From NCBI GenBank assembly GCA_036652035.1, contig JAVVWR010000003.1, positions 1 to 64,000 on the forward strand: a stretch of DNA of 64,000 nucleotides, in the 5' to 3' direction. The position numbers were made by a program, and so were the translations under genes. This DNA comes from JAEZVV01 sp036652035 (GTDB lineage: Bacteria > Pseudomonadota > Gammaproteobacteria > Burkholderiales > Burkholderiaceae_F). Positions 1 through 8,187 of this stretch are shown here, piece by piece (positions within the stretch are counted from its first letter, which is position 1; each line of letters begins with the position of its first letter). The notes below the pieces were generated by a model. That model had not been told where the DNA came from, did not search any database, and saw only the letters and a list, made by a program, of their open reading frames with translations.

Positions 1-3
1 GCT

Positions 4-366
4 CTATGGCTGCTTCTTGATCAATCCAGCTAAAGCAGCAAACGGATTGTGAGTCGCCGTTTCCGGCGTATCAGCGCTCGAGCTGCGCCCCGTCGAATCC
101 AGATATCGCGAGTGCTCGTTGTCGTGGCAGTACACGCACAACAATTCCCAGTTGCTGCCATCGGGCGGGTTGTTGTCGTGGTTGTGGTCGCGGTGGTGAA
201 CCGTGAGTTCCTGCAGGCGCTCGCGGCCGAAGGTGCGGGCGCAGCGGCCGCACACCCAGGGGTAGATCTTGAGCGCCCGCTCGCGGTAGCCCTGTTCGCG
301 TTGCTCGGCGGCGCGGCGCGCCTCAAGCACCACGCGGTCGAGTTTGCTGCCTGAATTTGTGCTCAT
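4..366 (-). CDS. yajD: YajD-type HNH nuclease family protein
   Basis: A 120-residue protein with an HNH-type zinc-finger nuclease core. CGRC (about residues 39-42) and a later CVYC form the metal-binding pairs, and they flank the HHRDHNHDNNP segment that matches the HNH catalytic motif. Length and motif layout match the small stand-alone YajD family, whose cellular substrate is not established. It is the last gene of a minus-strand run (lptD, surA, pdxA, rsmA, hypothetical), 32 bp after its upstream neighbour, so co-transcription is plausible. The C-terminal tail after about residue 90 is low-complexity and probably unstructured. Family assignment is firm; biological role is not. Confidence 0.85.
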   Translation of the reverse strand: MSTNSGSKLDRVVLEARRAAEQREQGYRERALKIYPWVCGRCARTFGRERLQELTVHHRDHNHDNNPPDGSNWELLCVYCHDNEHSRYLDSTGRSSSADTPETATHNPFAALAGLIKKQP

Positions 367-398
367 GGTCTACGTCCTGCGGGTGGGGCGAGCCGGCT

Positions 399-803
399 TT
401 AGTCGAAATGGATTGGCCAGCCTTCGGCGTCGAAGGCAATGCAATGGAGCGGGTGGCCGGTCTTGATCGACTCAACGATTTGCTGCAGCGGCGCTTCGGC
501 CGCTTCGCTGGTGGGCGCCACGCCGTCCCGGCCCGAGAGCGAAGAGACGAACACCAGGCTCCAGGGCTGGTCGAACTGTTTTGCTTCCTCAACCAGATCG
601 GCAAAGCTCGCGATCGAGTCGGGGGTCTTGTCGGTGCACATCACGGGTTCGAGCTGGCCGCCGTGGCCGGCTTCGAAGCGGGCGATCTCTTCGGGCGTGG
701 CGTCGGCGGGCAGGCCGGCCTGAGCGAACACAAATAGCAGCCGCTGGGGTTGCGGCTGGCCGCGGGCGGCGGTGAGCAAGTCGTCAAAGCAAGCGAGTTC
801 CAT
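399..803 (-). CDS. Conserved hypothetical protein, often mislabelled as ribonucleotide reductase subunit alpha
   Basis: A 134-residue acidic protein with no signal peptide or membrane segment. Its LLFVFAQAGLP and PVMCTDKTP segments resemble small betaproteobacterial proteins that, as I recall, carry the propagated name 'ribonucleotide reductase subunit alpha'. A true class I alpha subunit is about five times longer and carries radical-transfer cysteines and tyrosines that are absent here, so that name should not be trusted. It starts 35 bp after the rsmA stop and precedes yajD on the same strand. Function unknown. Confidence 0.75.
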   Translation of the reverse strand: MELACFDDLLTAARGQPQPQRLLFVFAQAGLPADATPEEIARFEAGHGGQLEPVMCTDKTPDSIASFADLVEEAKQFDQPWSLVFVSSLSGRDGVAPTSEAAEAPLQQIVESIKTGHPLHCIAFDAEGWPIHFD

Positions 804-838
804 GGCGCGGTCCGGTGCGGGTTGGGTGAGAGGGAGTG

Positions 839-1642
839 TCAGGCGGCCGGGGGCAGGCTGGCGGCGACCTGGGCCAGCCTGACGAAGGCCTTGAGGTCTA
901 GCGTTTCGGCGCGGGCGCCGGGTTCAACGCCCGCGGCGCGAATCGCTTCCTCGTTCATCACTTCGGAGAGCGCATTGCGCAGCGTCTTGCGGCGCTGGCC
1001 GAAAGCGGCGGCCACGACCCGCGAGAAGACCTTGGGGTCGACCGGTTCGATCTCGCTCGCGGGTTTGGGAATCATTCGCACGATGCTCGAGGTGACTTGC
1101 GGTGCCGGGTTGAAGGCGCCCGGCGGAACGTCGAACATTTTGCGCAGGGTGTAGTGGTACTGCAGCATCACCGACAAGCGTCCGTAAGTCTTGCTGCCGG
1201 GGCCGGCGACCATGCGGTCGACCACTTCCTTTTGCAGCATGAAGTGCTGGTCGATCACGCCGTCGGCAACTTCGGCGAGCTCGAAGAGCAGCGGGCTCGA
1301 GATGTTGTACGGCAGGTTGCCGACGATCCGCACCGGCGCCTGATCGACCAGGCCGCGCCAGTCGTACTTGAGTGCATCGGCCTGGATCAGGGTGAGCTGC
1401 TCTTCGGTGAACTGGGTGCGCAGCCAGGCGGCGAGGTCGCGGTCAATCTCGACCGCGCTCACGTGGCCGGCGCCCTTGATCAGCTCGCGCGTCAGGGCGG
1501 CCTGGCCGGGGCCGATCTCGATCAGGTTCTGGCCCGGGCGCGGGTCGATCGCGGCAACGATCCTGGCGATCCAGTGAATGTCGTGCAGGAAGTTTTGGCC
1601 AAAGCGCTTGCGGGCGCGGTGGCCTTCGAGTTTCTCGCTCAT
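839..1642 (-). CDS. rsmA: 16S rRNA (adenine1518-N6/adenine1519-N6)-dimethyltransferase
   Basis: RsmA (KsgA) dimethylates two adjacent adenines in the 3' helix of 16S rRNA during small-subunit maturation, using SAM. The 267-residue protein has the family N-terminus KRFGQNFL (12-19), the SAM motif EIGPGQ (42-47), the acidic EID (65-67) and the catalytic NLPYNI (109-114). GQRRKTLRN in the C-terminal domain is also typical. I chose the ATG at 1642 because it follows GGAGACACG and overlaps the pdxA stop by four bases (ATGA), which indicates translational coupling. The open frame continues upstream but reads as pdxA in another frame. Length is normal (E. coli 273). Confidence 0.97.
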   Translation of the reverse strand: MSEKLEGHRARKRFGQNFLHDIHWIARIVAAIDPRPGQNLIEIGPGQAALTRELIKGAGHVSAVEIDRDLAAWLRTQFTEEQLTLIQADALKYDWRGLVDQAPVRIVGNLPYNISSPLLFELAEVADGVIDQHFMLQKEVVDRMVAGPGSKTYGRLSVMLQYHYTLRKMFDVPPGAFNPAPQVTSSIVRMIPKPASEIEPVDPKVFSRVVAAAFGQRRKTLRNALSEVMNEEAIRAAGVEPGARAETLDLKAFVRLAQVAASLPPAA

Positions 1643-2658
1643 CGTGTCTCCGTGATTCGGGTGTGGGCGAGCTGCGTCGCGAGTTTGAGGGCGGCGACCA
1701 TGCTGCCGGCGTTGGCGCGGCCGCTGCCCGCCAGGTCGAGCGCGGTGCCGTGGTCGACCGAGGTGCGCACAAAAGGCAGGCCGAGCGTCACATTGACGCC
1801 CTGACCAAAGCTGGCGTGCTTGAGCACCGGCAGGCCCTGGTCGTGAAACATGGCGAGCACCGCGTCGAAGTGCGCAAGATGCTCGGCGACAAAAATGGTG
1901 TCGGCCGGCCACGGGCCGGTGGCGTCGATTCCGCGCGCTTGCGCGGCGGCGATCGCGGGCGCAATCACCTCGATCTCTTCGCGGCCCAGATGCCCGCCTT
2001 CGCCTGCGTGCGGGTTGAGACCGGTGACGGCGATCCGCGGCGCCGCCAGGCCGAACTGGGTTCGCAGATCGTGCGCCAGGATGTCGATCACGGCCGCCAG
2101 CAATTCGCCGGTGATCGCATCGGGCACGGCGCGCAGCGGCAAATGGGTGGTGGCCAGCGCCACCCGCATCGCGGTCGGGCCCAGGCCGCCGACCAGCATC
2201 ATCACCACCTGCGGCGTGTGGCTGCGCTCGGCCAGGAATTCGGTGTGGCCGGTAAACGGCACGCCGGCCTCGTTGATCACGCTCTTTTGCACCGGCGCGG
2301 TGGCGATCGCGGCGAACTCGCCAGCCAGGCAGCCGTCGCAGGCGCGCTCGAGCAGGCGCAGCACGTAGCGGCCATTGCGGGCGTCGAGCCGGCCGGCTTG
2401 AGCGGGGGTGGCGAGCGGGATGGGATCGATCCGGACTCGCGCAGGCAGCGGCCAAGGCAGGCCGTGCTGTTGCGCGGTGGCTTCGAGCAGGCCGGCATCG
2501 CCCAGCAGAACGACCGGGGCCTCGACCGCGAGTGCCGCCTTGAGGGCGATCTCGGGGCCGATGCCGGCGGGCTCGCCGGTGGTCAGTGCGATTGGCGCCG
2601 TGAGTGGCGAAGCGAGGCGGGGCGCAGAGGCGGGCCGCGATGCAGCGACGGCCGTCAT
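1639..2658 (-). CDS. pdxA: 4-hydroxythreonine-4-phosphate dehydrogenase
   Basis: PdxA performs the NAD-dependent oxidation of 4-phosphohydroxy-L-threonine in DXP-dependent pyridoxal phosphate synthesis. The 339-residue protein shows TTGEPAGIGPE (26-36) and metal-binding histidines in TGHTEF (H138), TTHLPL (H172) and NPHAGEGG. FHDQGLPVLK in the C-terminal half is also characteristic. It lies between surA (5 bp gap) and rsmA (ATGA overlap), the standard surA-pdxA-rsmA order. The last enzyme of the same cofactor pathway, pdxH, is partly visible at the other end of the window. Confidence 0.96.
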   Translation of the reverse strand: MTAVAASRPASAPRLASPLTAPIALTTGEPAGIGPEIALKAALAVEAPVVLLGDAGLLEATAQQHGLPWPLPARVRIDPIPLATPAQAGRLDARNGRYVLRLLERACDGCLAGEFAAIATAPVQKSVINEAGVPFTGHTEFLAERSHTPQVVMMLVGGLGPTAMRVALATTHLPLRAVPDAITGELLAAVIDILAHDLRTQFGLAAPRIAVTGLNPHAGEGGHLGREEIEVIAPAIAAAQARGIDATGPWPADTIFVAEHLAHFDAVLAMFHDQGLPVLKHASFGQGVNVTLGLPFVRTSVDHGTALDLAGSGRANAGSMVAALKLATQLAHTRITETR

Positions 2659-2663
2659 CGCGC

Positions 2664-4028
2664 TCAGTTCTCTTCGGGGCGGATCTCGACGTAGGCGCGG
2701 TCGCGCAACTGGCGCAGCCAGTCGGCGGTGGCCTCGTCGGCCTTGCGCTCACGCAGCGCCTGGCGCGCGGTGATGCGGGCGCGCTCGGGGCTGGCCTCTT
2801 CGGTGCGGCGCTCGAGCACTTGAATCAGGTGCCAGCCAAAGGGCGACTGGATCGGCGCGCTCACCTCACCGATCTTGAGTTCTTTCATGGCGCGCTCGAA
2901 GTCGGGCACGGTGTCGCCCGGGTAGAGCCAGCCGAGGTCGCCGCCACGGGTGCCGCTGGGGTCGAGCGAGTGCAGGCGGGCGAGCGTGCCGAAGTCGGTC
3001 TGCTTGGCTTCGATCCTGCCCTTGAACTCTTCCAGGCGGCGCCGGACTTCGGGCTCGGGCGTGAGATCCGACACCCGCAACAGGATGTGGCGCGCGTGGG
3101 TCTGCTGCACCGGGCCGCCAGCGAGCTTGGCCTGGACCGCGTCGCGCTTGGCCGTCAGCTTGAGCACGTGAAAGCCGTTGGGGCTGCGAACCACGGCCGC
3201 CACATCGCCTGACTTCAGGTTCTTGATCGCATCAAAAAAGATCGTCGGCAGGCGGTCGGCGTTGCGCCAGCCGAGGTCGCCGCCCTGCAGCGCCTCGGGA
3301 CCGGACGAGAAACTCGCGGCGAGCTGGGCGAAGTCGTCGCCGCTCTTGGCCTTGGTGGCGATGTCATCGGCCTGCTTGCGGATCGCCTCGACCTGATCGG
3401 GGGTGGCGCCTTCGGGCACGCGCAGCAGAACCTGGGCGACGCGGTATTCGTCGGCGTCGCCGGTCACACCGGCCTGCTCGGCCATGAAGGCGTCGACTTC
3501 GCTCTCGGGGATCTGGATGCGGCTGTCGACTTCGCGCTCGCGCAGACGGCTGGTGGTGATCTCGTCGCGGATCTCGTCGCGAAAGCGAGCAAAGCTCATG
3601 CCGTCGGCTTCGAGCCGGGTGCGCAGTTGCGGCAGCGTCATGCTGTTGGCTTCGGCGATCCGGCCGATGGCGGCGTTGACGGTGGCGTCATCGACCCGCA
3701 CCCCGGTTTCCTTGGCCTGCTGCAGCTGGGCGCGCTCGACGATCAGGCGCTCGAGCACCTGGCGGCGCAACTGCTCCATCGGCGGCAGCGCGATGTTCTG
3801 GCGCCGCAGCTGCATGGCGGCCTGCTGGACGCGGGCGCGCAGTTCGTTTTCGGTGATGACTTCGTCGTTGACCACGGCCACGATCCGGTCGATCGCCTGG
3901 GGCGCGCGCGGCGCGGCGCTTGCCGCCGCGGGAGCGGCCTGCGGCACCGGCGTGGGGGAAGGGGTTTGAGCGGCCAACGCGAGGGGCGCGGCGAGCAGGG
4001 CAGCGCCCAGCCAGAAAGGAAGACTCAT
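2664..4028 (-). CDS. surA: Periplasmic chaperone and peptidyl-prolyl isomerase SurA
   Basis: SurA escorts unfolded outer membrane proteins across the periplasm to the BAM complex. The 454-residue protein has a signal peptide ending near residue 20, then a low-complexity Pro/Ala linker. The N-terminal chaperone domain follows (about 45-190). Two parvulin domains come next (about 194-296 and 309-408), each with the GGDLGW signature. It is slightly longer than E. coli SurA because of the linker. It lies 3 bp after lptD, whose product is a known SurA client. Confidence 0.96.
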   Translation of the reverse strand: MSLPFWLGAALLAAPLALAAQTPSPTPVPQAAPAAASAAPRAPQAIDRIVAVVNDEVITENELRARVQQAAMQLRRQNIALPPMEQLRRQVLERLIVERAQLQQAKETGVRVDDATVNAAIGRIAEANSMTLPQLRTRLEADGMSFARFRDEIRDEITTSRLREREVDSRIQIPESEVDAFMAEQAGVTGDADEYRVAQVLLRVPEGATPDQVEAIRKQADDIATKAKSGDDFAQLAASFSSGPEALQGGDLGWRNADRLPTIFFDAIKNLKSGDVAAVVRSPNGFHVLKLTAKRDAVQAKLAGGPVQQTHARHILLRVSDLTPEPEVRRRLEEFKGRIEAKQTDFGTLARLHSLDPSGTRGGDLGWLYPGDTVPDFERAMKELKIGEVSAPIQSPFGWHLIQVLERRTEEASPERARITARQALRERKADEATADWLRQLRDRAYVEIRPEEN

Positions 4029-4031
4029 GGA

Positions 4032-6350
4032 TTACTCGTAGAACTCGAAGCGGCCCGGTTCGCGCGGGAGCGGATTGAGAGCCTGATAGCCAGGAATATT
4101 ACGCTGCAGAGCTTCCAGCGGATTGACGCCAACGCCGCCCAGGCCCGAGAGCTCGAGCTGCAGGAAGAAGGTGGAGGTTTCGGTCTGGGTCGAGGTGGTG
4201 TAGCGCTGCGCCACCGCGCGCAGGATCCAGCAGTCGGCGCGGTATTCGAGACCGGCCAGCGACTCGATCGGTTTGCTCGCCAGCAGCGAATAGTTGTAGC
4301 GCGCCACGCCGTAGAGATCGCGCGTGAGCGGCCATTGGGCGGCGACGTCGATCTGCTTGATCGAGCCGGTCGGATCGGTGGGCGAGAGGTTGTAGCGGTA
4401 ATACACGCCCAGCACCGAGGCCGCGCGCGGCTGCCAGCGCACGCCGCCGGTGACCTTGGTGAACTGGCCGAGCTGGGCCGAGTACTGGGCCGAGATGTCG
4501 GCGCTCCAGTGGCGGGCGAGCTTGGCACCAACCGAGGCGAGCAGGTCGCTGCGCAGGTTGGTCGGCGCGGGCTGGCCGGGCAGGGTCACGCGCTGGTCGG
4601 AGAAGTAGTAGCGCTGGCCGATCGCCGCGCGTAGGCGCTCGTCGCCGGTTTCACTGTCGAGGTAGCGGGTGGTGAGCGTGGCCGAGACCTGGTTGGCTTC
4701 GCTGATGCGGTCGTAGCCCGAGTAGATGTTTTCGGTAAAGAGCTGGGCGAAGTTGAAATCGGCAAACGCGCTGTCGAAATTCGGCAGCCGGCTCTGGTCG
4801 CGGTAAGGCGTATAGGCGTAGTACAGGCGCGGCTCGAGCGTCTGCTGCGAGGCGCGGCCAAACCAGGTGGTGTCGCGCTCGAAGATCAGGCCCGAGTCAA
4901 GGCTGGCGATCGGCATCAGCCGCTCGCTGCTCTTGTCGATCGCGCCGGATGAGCCGTTATCCATCGAATACCAGGTCGCCAGGTACTGCGCCTTGGGGAT
5001 CACGAACCAGCCCGGCCGCAGGATCGGATACGAGATCCTGGGGTTGATGATCGAGCGGGTGCCCGAGGGCATGTCGGGGTGGACAAAGCGGGTGGCCTCA
5101 AGCAGCCCCGCCACTTCAAAACCCTTCCAGTCGGCCAGATAGGTGTTGAACGTGGCCTGCGGTTCGCGCTCGTAAGGTTTGGAGTAGGCCACGCCGGGCA
5201 GGCGCAGGGTCTGGTTCTTGGTCACCCGCAGCGCGGTATTCCACAGCGGCTGGTTAAAGCCGACGTAGGCGTCCTGCGGCAGCACCGTCTGCGACGAATC
5301 GACGATGTTGCTCGAGAAGTCGGTGAGGAAGCTGTCGTCCGAGACCCGGTTGTAATTGACCCCGGCCATCAGACCGGTGGGTGAGGAATACTCATGATGC
5401 AGGCTGAACGCGTCGCGCTTGGTGCCGGTCACGCGGTCATTGTTCAAGACTTCGTAGCGCAAGGTGCCGCGGAATTCGGGCTCGAGGTAGCGCAGCTCGT
5501 TGCCCAGCATCAGGCCGCGCTTGCTCATCAGGCGCGGCGTGATGGTGTAGTCGTAATTGGGGGCGATGTTCCAGTAGTACGGAATCTTGATGTCGAGACC
5601 GAGTGTGGAGCTCATCGCCAAGCCGGGCGTGAGAACGCCGGACTTGCGCTTGTCGCCAATCGGAAAGCTGAACCAGGGCGCGGCGAAGATCGGCACGTTC
5701 TTGAAATAGATCCGGGCCGATGAGCCGGTGGCGCTCTCATCAAAGTCGTCGAGCTCAAGCTTTTCGGCCTGCACCCACCAGGATTCGTCGCCCGGCCGGC
5801 AGGTCGTGAGCTTGGCTTCGTCGAGCCGGGTGCGGCCCTCGCCCAGAAATTCGAGCAGGCTGGAGGTGCCGCGCAGCCGCCGTGGCGCGTAGGTGTAGCT
5901 GGCGCGCGGCATTTCGCCGGTCTGCGCGTCAACCTTGTAATTGAGACTGGGGCCGGTAAAGACGGCGCCGCCGCGGGAGACCTGGGCATCGCCTTCGGCT
6001 TCGACCTCGTCGGTGGCGCGGGTGTAGGTGATCGTGTGGCCGCGCATCACGGTGGCGCCGTAACGCAGTTCGGCGTCGCCGCGCAGGATCAGCTTGTCAT
6101 CGGGTGAACCCTCGATGTGATCGGCGCGAGCAAAGCTCGGCGGCTGCGCCGCCTGGGCGTCGCGCTTCTCGTTGAGGGCGCGCTCGAGCTTGAGCGCCGG
6201 CCACGTCACGCCCTGCGGCGTCGAGGGCTGGGCGAACAGGGGGCCGGAAAAAGCCAAAGCGATCGCGGCCGCAAGCGGCAAGCGGTGCGGCAGAGGTGGC
6301 TGGCGCTCAAGGCGCGGGAGGGGACGGGTGCTGGCCCGGTTACGCGGCAT
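4032..6350 (-). CDS. lptD: LPS-assembly outer membrane protein LptD
   Basis: LptD is the beta-barrel that, with lipoprotein LptE, inserts lipopolysaccharide into the outer leaflet. The 772-residue product has a signal peptide (hydrophobic core LPLAAAIALAFSG, cleavage after FAQ near 41). The OstA/LptA-like jellyroll domain follows (about 60-170), then a long barrel domain ending in FEFYE. Only two cysteines are visible, in TTCRPGD of the N-terminal region and ADCWILR near the C-terminus, against four in E. coli. It heads the minus-strand operon lptD-surA-pdxA-rsmA. LptE is not in the window. Confidence 0.96.
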   Translation of the reverse strand: MPRNRASTRPLPRLERQPPLPHRLPLAAAIALAFSGPLFAQPSTPQGVTWPALKLERALNEKRDAQAAQPPSFARADHIEGSPDDKLILRGDAELRYGATVMRGHTITYTRATDEVEAEGDAQVSRGGAVFTGPSLNYKVDAQTGEMPRASYTYAPRRLRGTSSLLEFLGEGRTRLDEAKLTTCRPGDESWWVQAEKLELDDFDESATGSSARIYFKNVPIFAAPWFSFPIGDKRKSGVLTPGLAMSSTLGLDIKIPYYWNIAPNYDYTITPRLMSKRGLMLGNELRYLEPEFRGTLRYEVLNNDRVTGTKRDAFSLHHEYSSPTGLMAGVNYNRVSDDSFLTDFSSNIVDSSQTVLPQDAYVGFNQPLWNTALRVTKNQTLRLPGVAYSKPYEREPQATFNTYLADWKGFEVAGLLEATRFVHPDMPSGTRSIINPRISYPILRPGWFVIPKAQYLATWYSMDNGSSGAIDKSSERLMPIASLDSGLIFERDTTWFGRASQQTLEPRLYYAYTPYRDQSRLPNFDSAFADFNFAQLFTENIYSGYDRISEANQVSATLTTRYLDSETGDERLRAAIGQRYYFSDQRVTLPGQPAPTNLRSDLLASVGAKLARHWSADISAQYSAQLGQFTKVTGGVRWQPRAASVLGVYYRYNLSPTDPTGSIKQIDVAAQWPLTRDLYGVARYNYSLLASKPIESLAGLEYRADCWILRAVAQRYTTSTQTETSTFFLQLELSGLGGVGVNPLEALQRNIPGYQALNPLPREPGRFEFYE

Positions 6351-6430
6351 TTAGAATAGGAGGTCTCGCGAGGCGCCTGGATTATAGGCACCCGCAGGTT
6401 CTGGCCCCGCAGCTTACCCCTCAGGCTTTC

Positions 6431-7456
6431 GTGACTTCCGACTGCACCGCTCCCGATTCCCGCCGCGACCAGGCCCTCGCCTGGCTCGCCGGCTTCGCTC
6501 CCCGCTACCGGCTTGAGCTCGATTCGCTCGCACCCGCCTCGGCTGACGCGAGCTTCCGTCGCTACTTCCGCCTCCCGGCGGGCGCGGGCTCCTTGATCGT
6601 GATGGACGCTCCACCGGACAAAGAGGACGTGCGGCCTTTCATCCACGTCGCCCGCCTGTTGCTCGAGGCCGGGCTCAACGCGCCGCGGGTGCTTGAGCAG
6701 GATGTGGATCAGGGTTTTCTTCTGCTCACCGACCTTGGCCGCGAGACCTATCTGGAGGCGATCAAGGCCGACAACGCCGACGCCTTGATGAGCGATGCGA
6801 TCAACGCCCTGGTGCGCTGGCAGCTGGCGAGCCGCCCCGGCGAGCTGCCGCCTTACGACGAAGCGCTGCTGCGGCGCGAGCTTGGGCTCTTTCCCGAGTG
6901 GTATCTGGGCCGGCATCGCGGGCTCACGCTGGACGCCAAGCAGGCGGCGGTGCTCGAGACCGTGTTCGATCGCATCGTTGCCAACAACCTGGCGCAGGCG
7001 CAGGTCTACGTCCACCGCGACTACATGCCGCGCAACCTGATGGTGGCGAGCCCCAATCCCGGCATTCTTGATTTTCAGGACGCGGTCTACGGCCCGATCA
7101 GCTACGACATCGCCTCGCTGCTACGCGACGCCTTTCTCAGCTGGCCGGAGGAACTGGTGCTCGACTGGACCATCCGTTACTGGCAGCGCGCCCGAGCCGC
7201 CGGCTTGCCGGTGCCGGAGGACTTCGGCCAGTTCTGGCGCGATGTCGAATGGATGGGCTTGCAGCGCCATCTAAAAGTCTTGGGCATCTTTGCTCGCATC
7301 CATTACCGCGACGGCAAGCCCAAATACCTTGAAGACACGCCGCGCTTTATCGCTTACGCGCGCAGCGTGATCGGCCGCTACGACGAATTAAAGCCCCTGG
7401 GCTGGGTGCTCGACGCGGCCGAGGGCGCGGCACCGACCTTCGGCTACACCTTCTAA
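6431..7456 (+). CDS. amgK: N-acetylmuramate/N-acetylglucosamine kinase (AmgK)
   Basis: AmgK phosphorylates the anomeric position of MurNAc and GlcNAc so that MurU can activate the product, a recycling route that bypasses de novo fosfomycin-sensitive synthesis. The protein has an aminoglycoside-phosphotransferase fold. SADASFRRYFRL (about 38-48) forms the start of the N-lobe, HRDYMPRN (195-202) is the catalytic loop and ILDFQDAVYGP (212-222) is the metal-binding loop. I chose the GTG at 6431 (341 residues), because upstream in-frame codons overlap the divergent lptD promoter and encode nothing family-like. An AGGAGGT at 6358-6364 has no start codon at a usable distance. murU follows after 29 bp. 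Confidence 0.9.
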   Translation: MTSDCTAPDSRRDQALAWLAGFAPRYRLELDSLAPASADASFRRYFRLPAGAGSLIVMDAPPDKEDVRPFIHVARLLLEAGLNAPRVLEQDVDQGFLLLTDLGRETYLEAIKADNADALMSDAINALVRWQLASRPGELPPYDEALLRRELGLFPEWYLGRHRGLTLDAKQAAVLETVFDRIVANNLAQAQVYVHRDYMPRNLMVASPNPGILDFQDAVYGPISYDIASLLRDAFLSWPEELVLDWTIRYWQRARAAGLPVPEDFGQFWRDVEWMGLQRHLKVLGIFARIHYRDGKPKYLEDTPRFIAYARSVIGRYDELKPLGWVLDAAEGAAPTFGYTF

Positions 7457-7485
7457 GGCCCGTTCGCGGCGCGGCGGGAATCGCG

Positions 7486-8187
7486 ATGAAAGCTCTGATA
7501 CTGGCGGCGGGCAGGGGCGAGCGGATGCGCCCCTTGACCGACGTGACTCCCAAGCCGCTGCTGGTGGCGGGCGGGCGGCGTCTGATCGAATGGCAGATCG
7601 CCGCCCTGGCGCGCGCGGGGGTCGATCAGTTCGTGGTCAACACTGCGCACCTGGGCGCCGAGTTCCCGGCGCAGCTCGGGCAGGGCGAGCGATTGGGTGT
7701 GTCGATCGCGTATTCGCACGAAGGCCAGACCGCTGAGCAGGCGCTCGAGACCCGTGGCGGCATCGTGCGTGCGCTGCCCCTGTTGGCCGTGGGCGACGAG
7801 CCCTTCGTCGTGGTCGCGGGCGATATCGTCACCGACTTCGATTACTCGCGCCTGGTGGCGCCGGCGGCGCGCATCGCCGCGGGCGAGATCGACGCCCACC
7901 TGGTCCTGGTGCCCAACCCCGACTTTCATCCGCGTGGCGACATGGGTCTGGCCGAGGGCCGCATCGTTCGCTCGCCGGCGACCCACACCTTCGCCAGTCT
8001 GGCGGTGTTCTCGCCGCGGATCTTTCGCGGTCTCGCGCCCGAGCGCGCCAAGCTCTTTCCCTGGCTCTATCAGTTCGCCGATGCCGGTCGCGTCAGCGGT
8101 GAAATCTTCACCGGCCGTTGGGCCAATGTCGGCACTCCGCGCGAGCTCGCCCGGCTCGAGGCCGAACTGGCGGCGGTGGCCTCATGA
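7486..8187 (+). CDS. murU: N-acetylmuramate alpha-1-phosphate uridylyltransferase (MurU)
   Basis: MurU makes UDP-MurNAc from MurNAc-1-phosphate and UTP, the second step of the AmgK-MurU recycling shunt. The 233-residue protein has the nucleotidyltransferase signature LAAGRGERMRPLT (about 6-18) followed by PKPLL. VVAGDIVTDFDY carries the metal-binding aspartate. The short single-domain form, without a left-handed beta-helix, agrees with MurU rather than GlmU or glucose-1-phosphate thymidylyltransferases. The downstream gene's ATG overlaps its TGA. Confidence 0.93.
   Translation: MKALILAAGRGERMRPLTDVTPKPLLVAGGRRLIEWQIAALARAGVDQFVVNTAHLGAEFPAQLGQGERLGVSIAYSHEGQTAEQALETRGGIVRALPLLAVGDEPFVVVAGDIVTDFDYSRLVAPAARIAAGEIDAHLVLVPNPDFHPRGDMGLAEGRIVRSPATHTFASLAVFSPRIFRGLAPERAKLFPWLYQFADAGRVSGEIFTGRWANVGTPRELARLEAELAAVAS

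Noticed and set aside
399..803. Ribonucleotide reductase alpha subunit
   Set aside because: Far too short and without radical-site or nucleotide-binding motifs.
839..2752. A single 637-residue minus-strand open frame covering rsmA and upstream
   Set aside because: Only the last 267 codons encode RsmA. The upstream part is the wrong frame of pdxA, full of Arg/Pro, as expected of a GC-rich shadow.
6351..6364. AGGAGGT as the ribosome site of amgK
   Set aside because: No ATG, GTG or TTG follows at usable distance in the amgK frame; the GTG at 6431 is kept as start.
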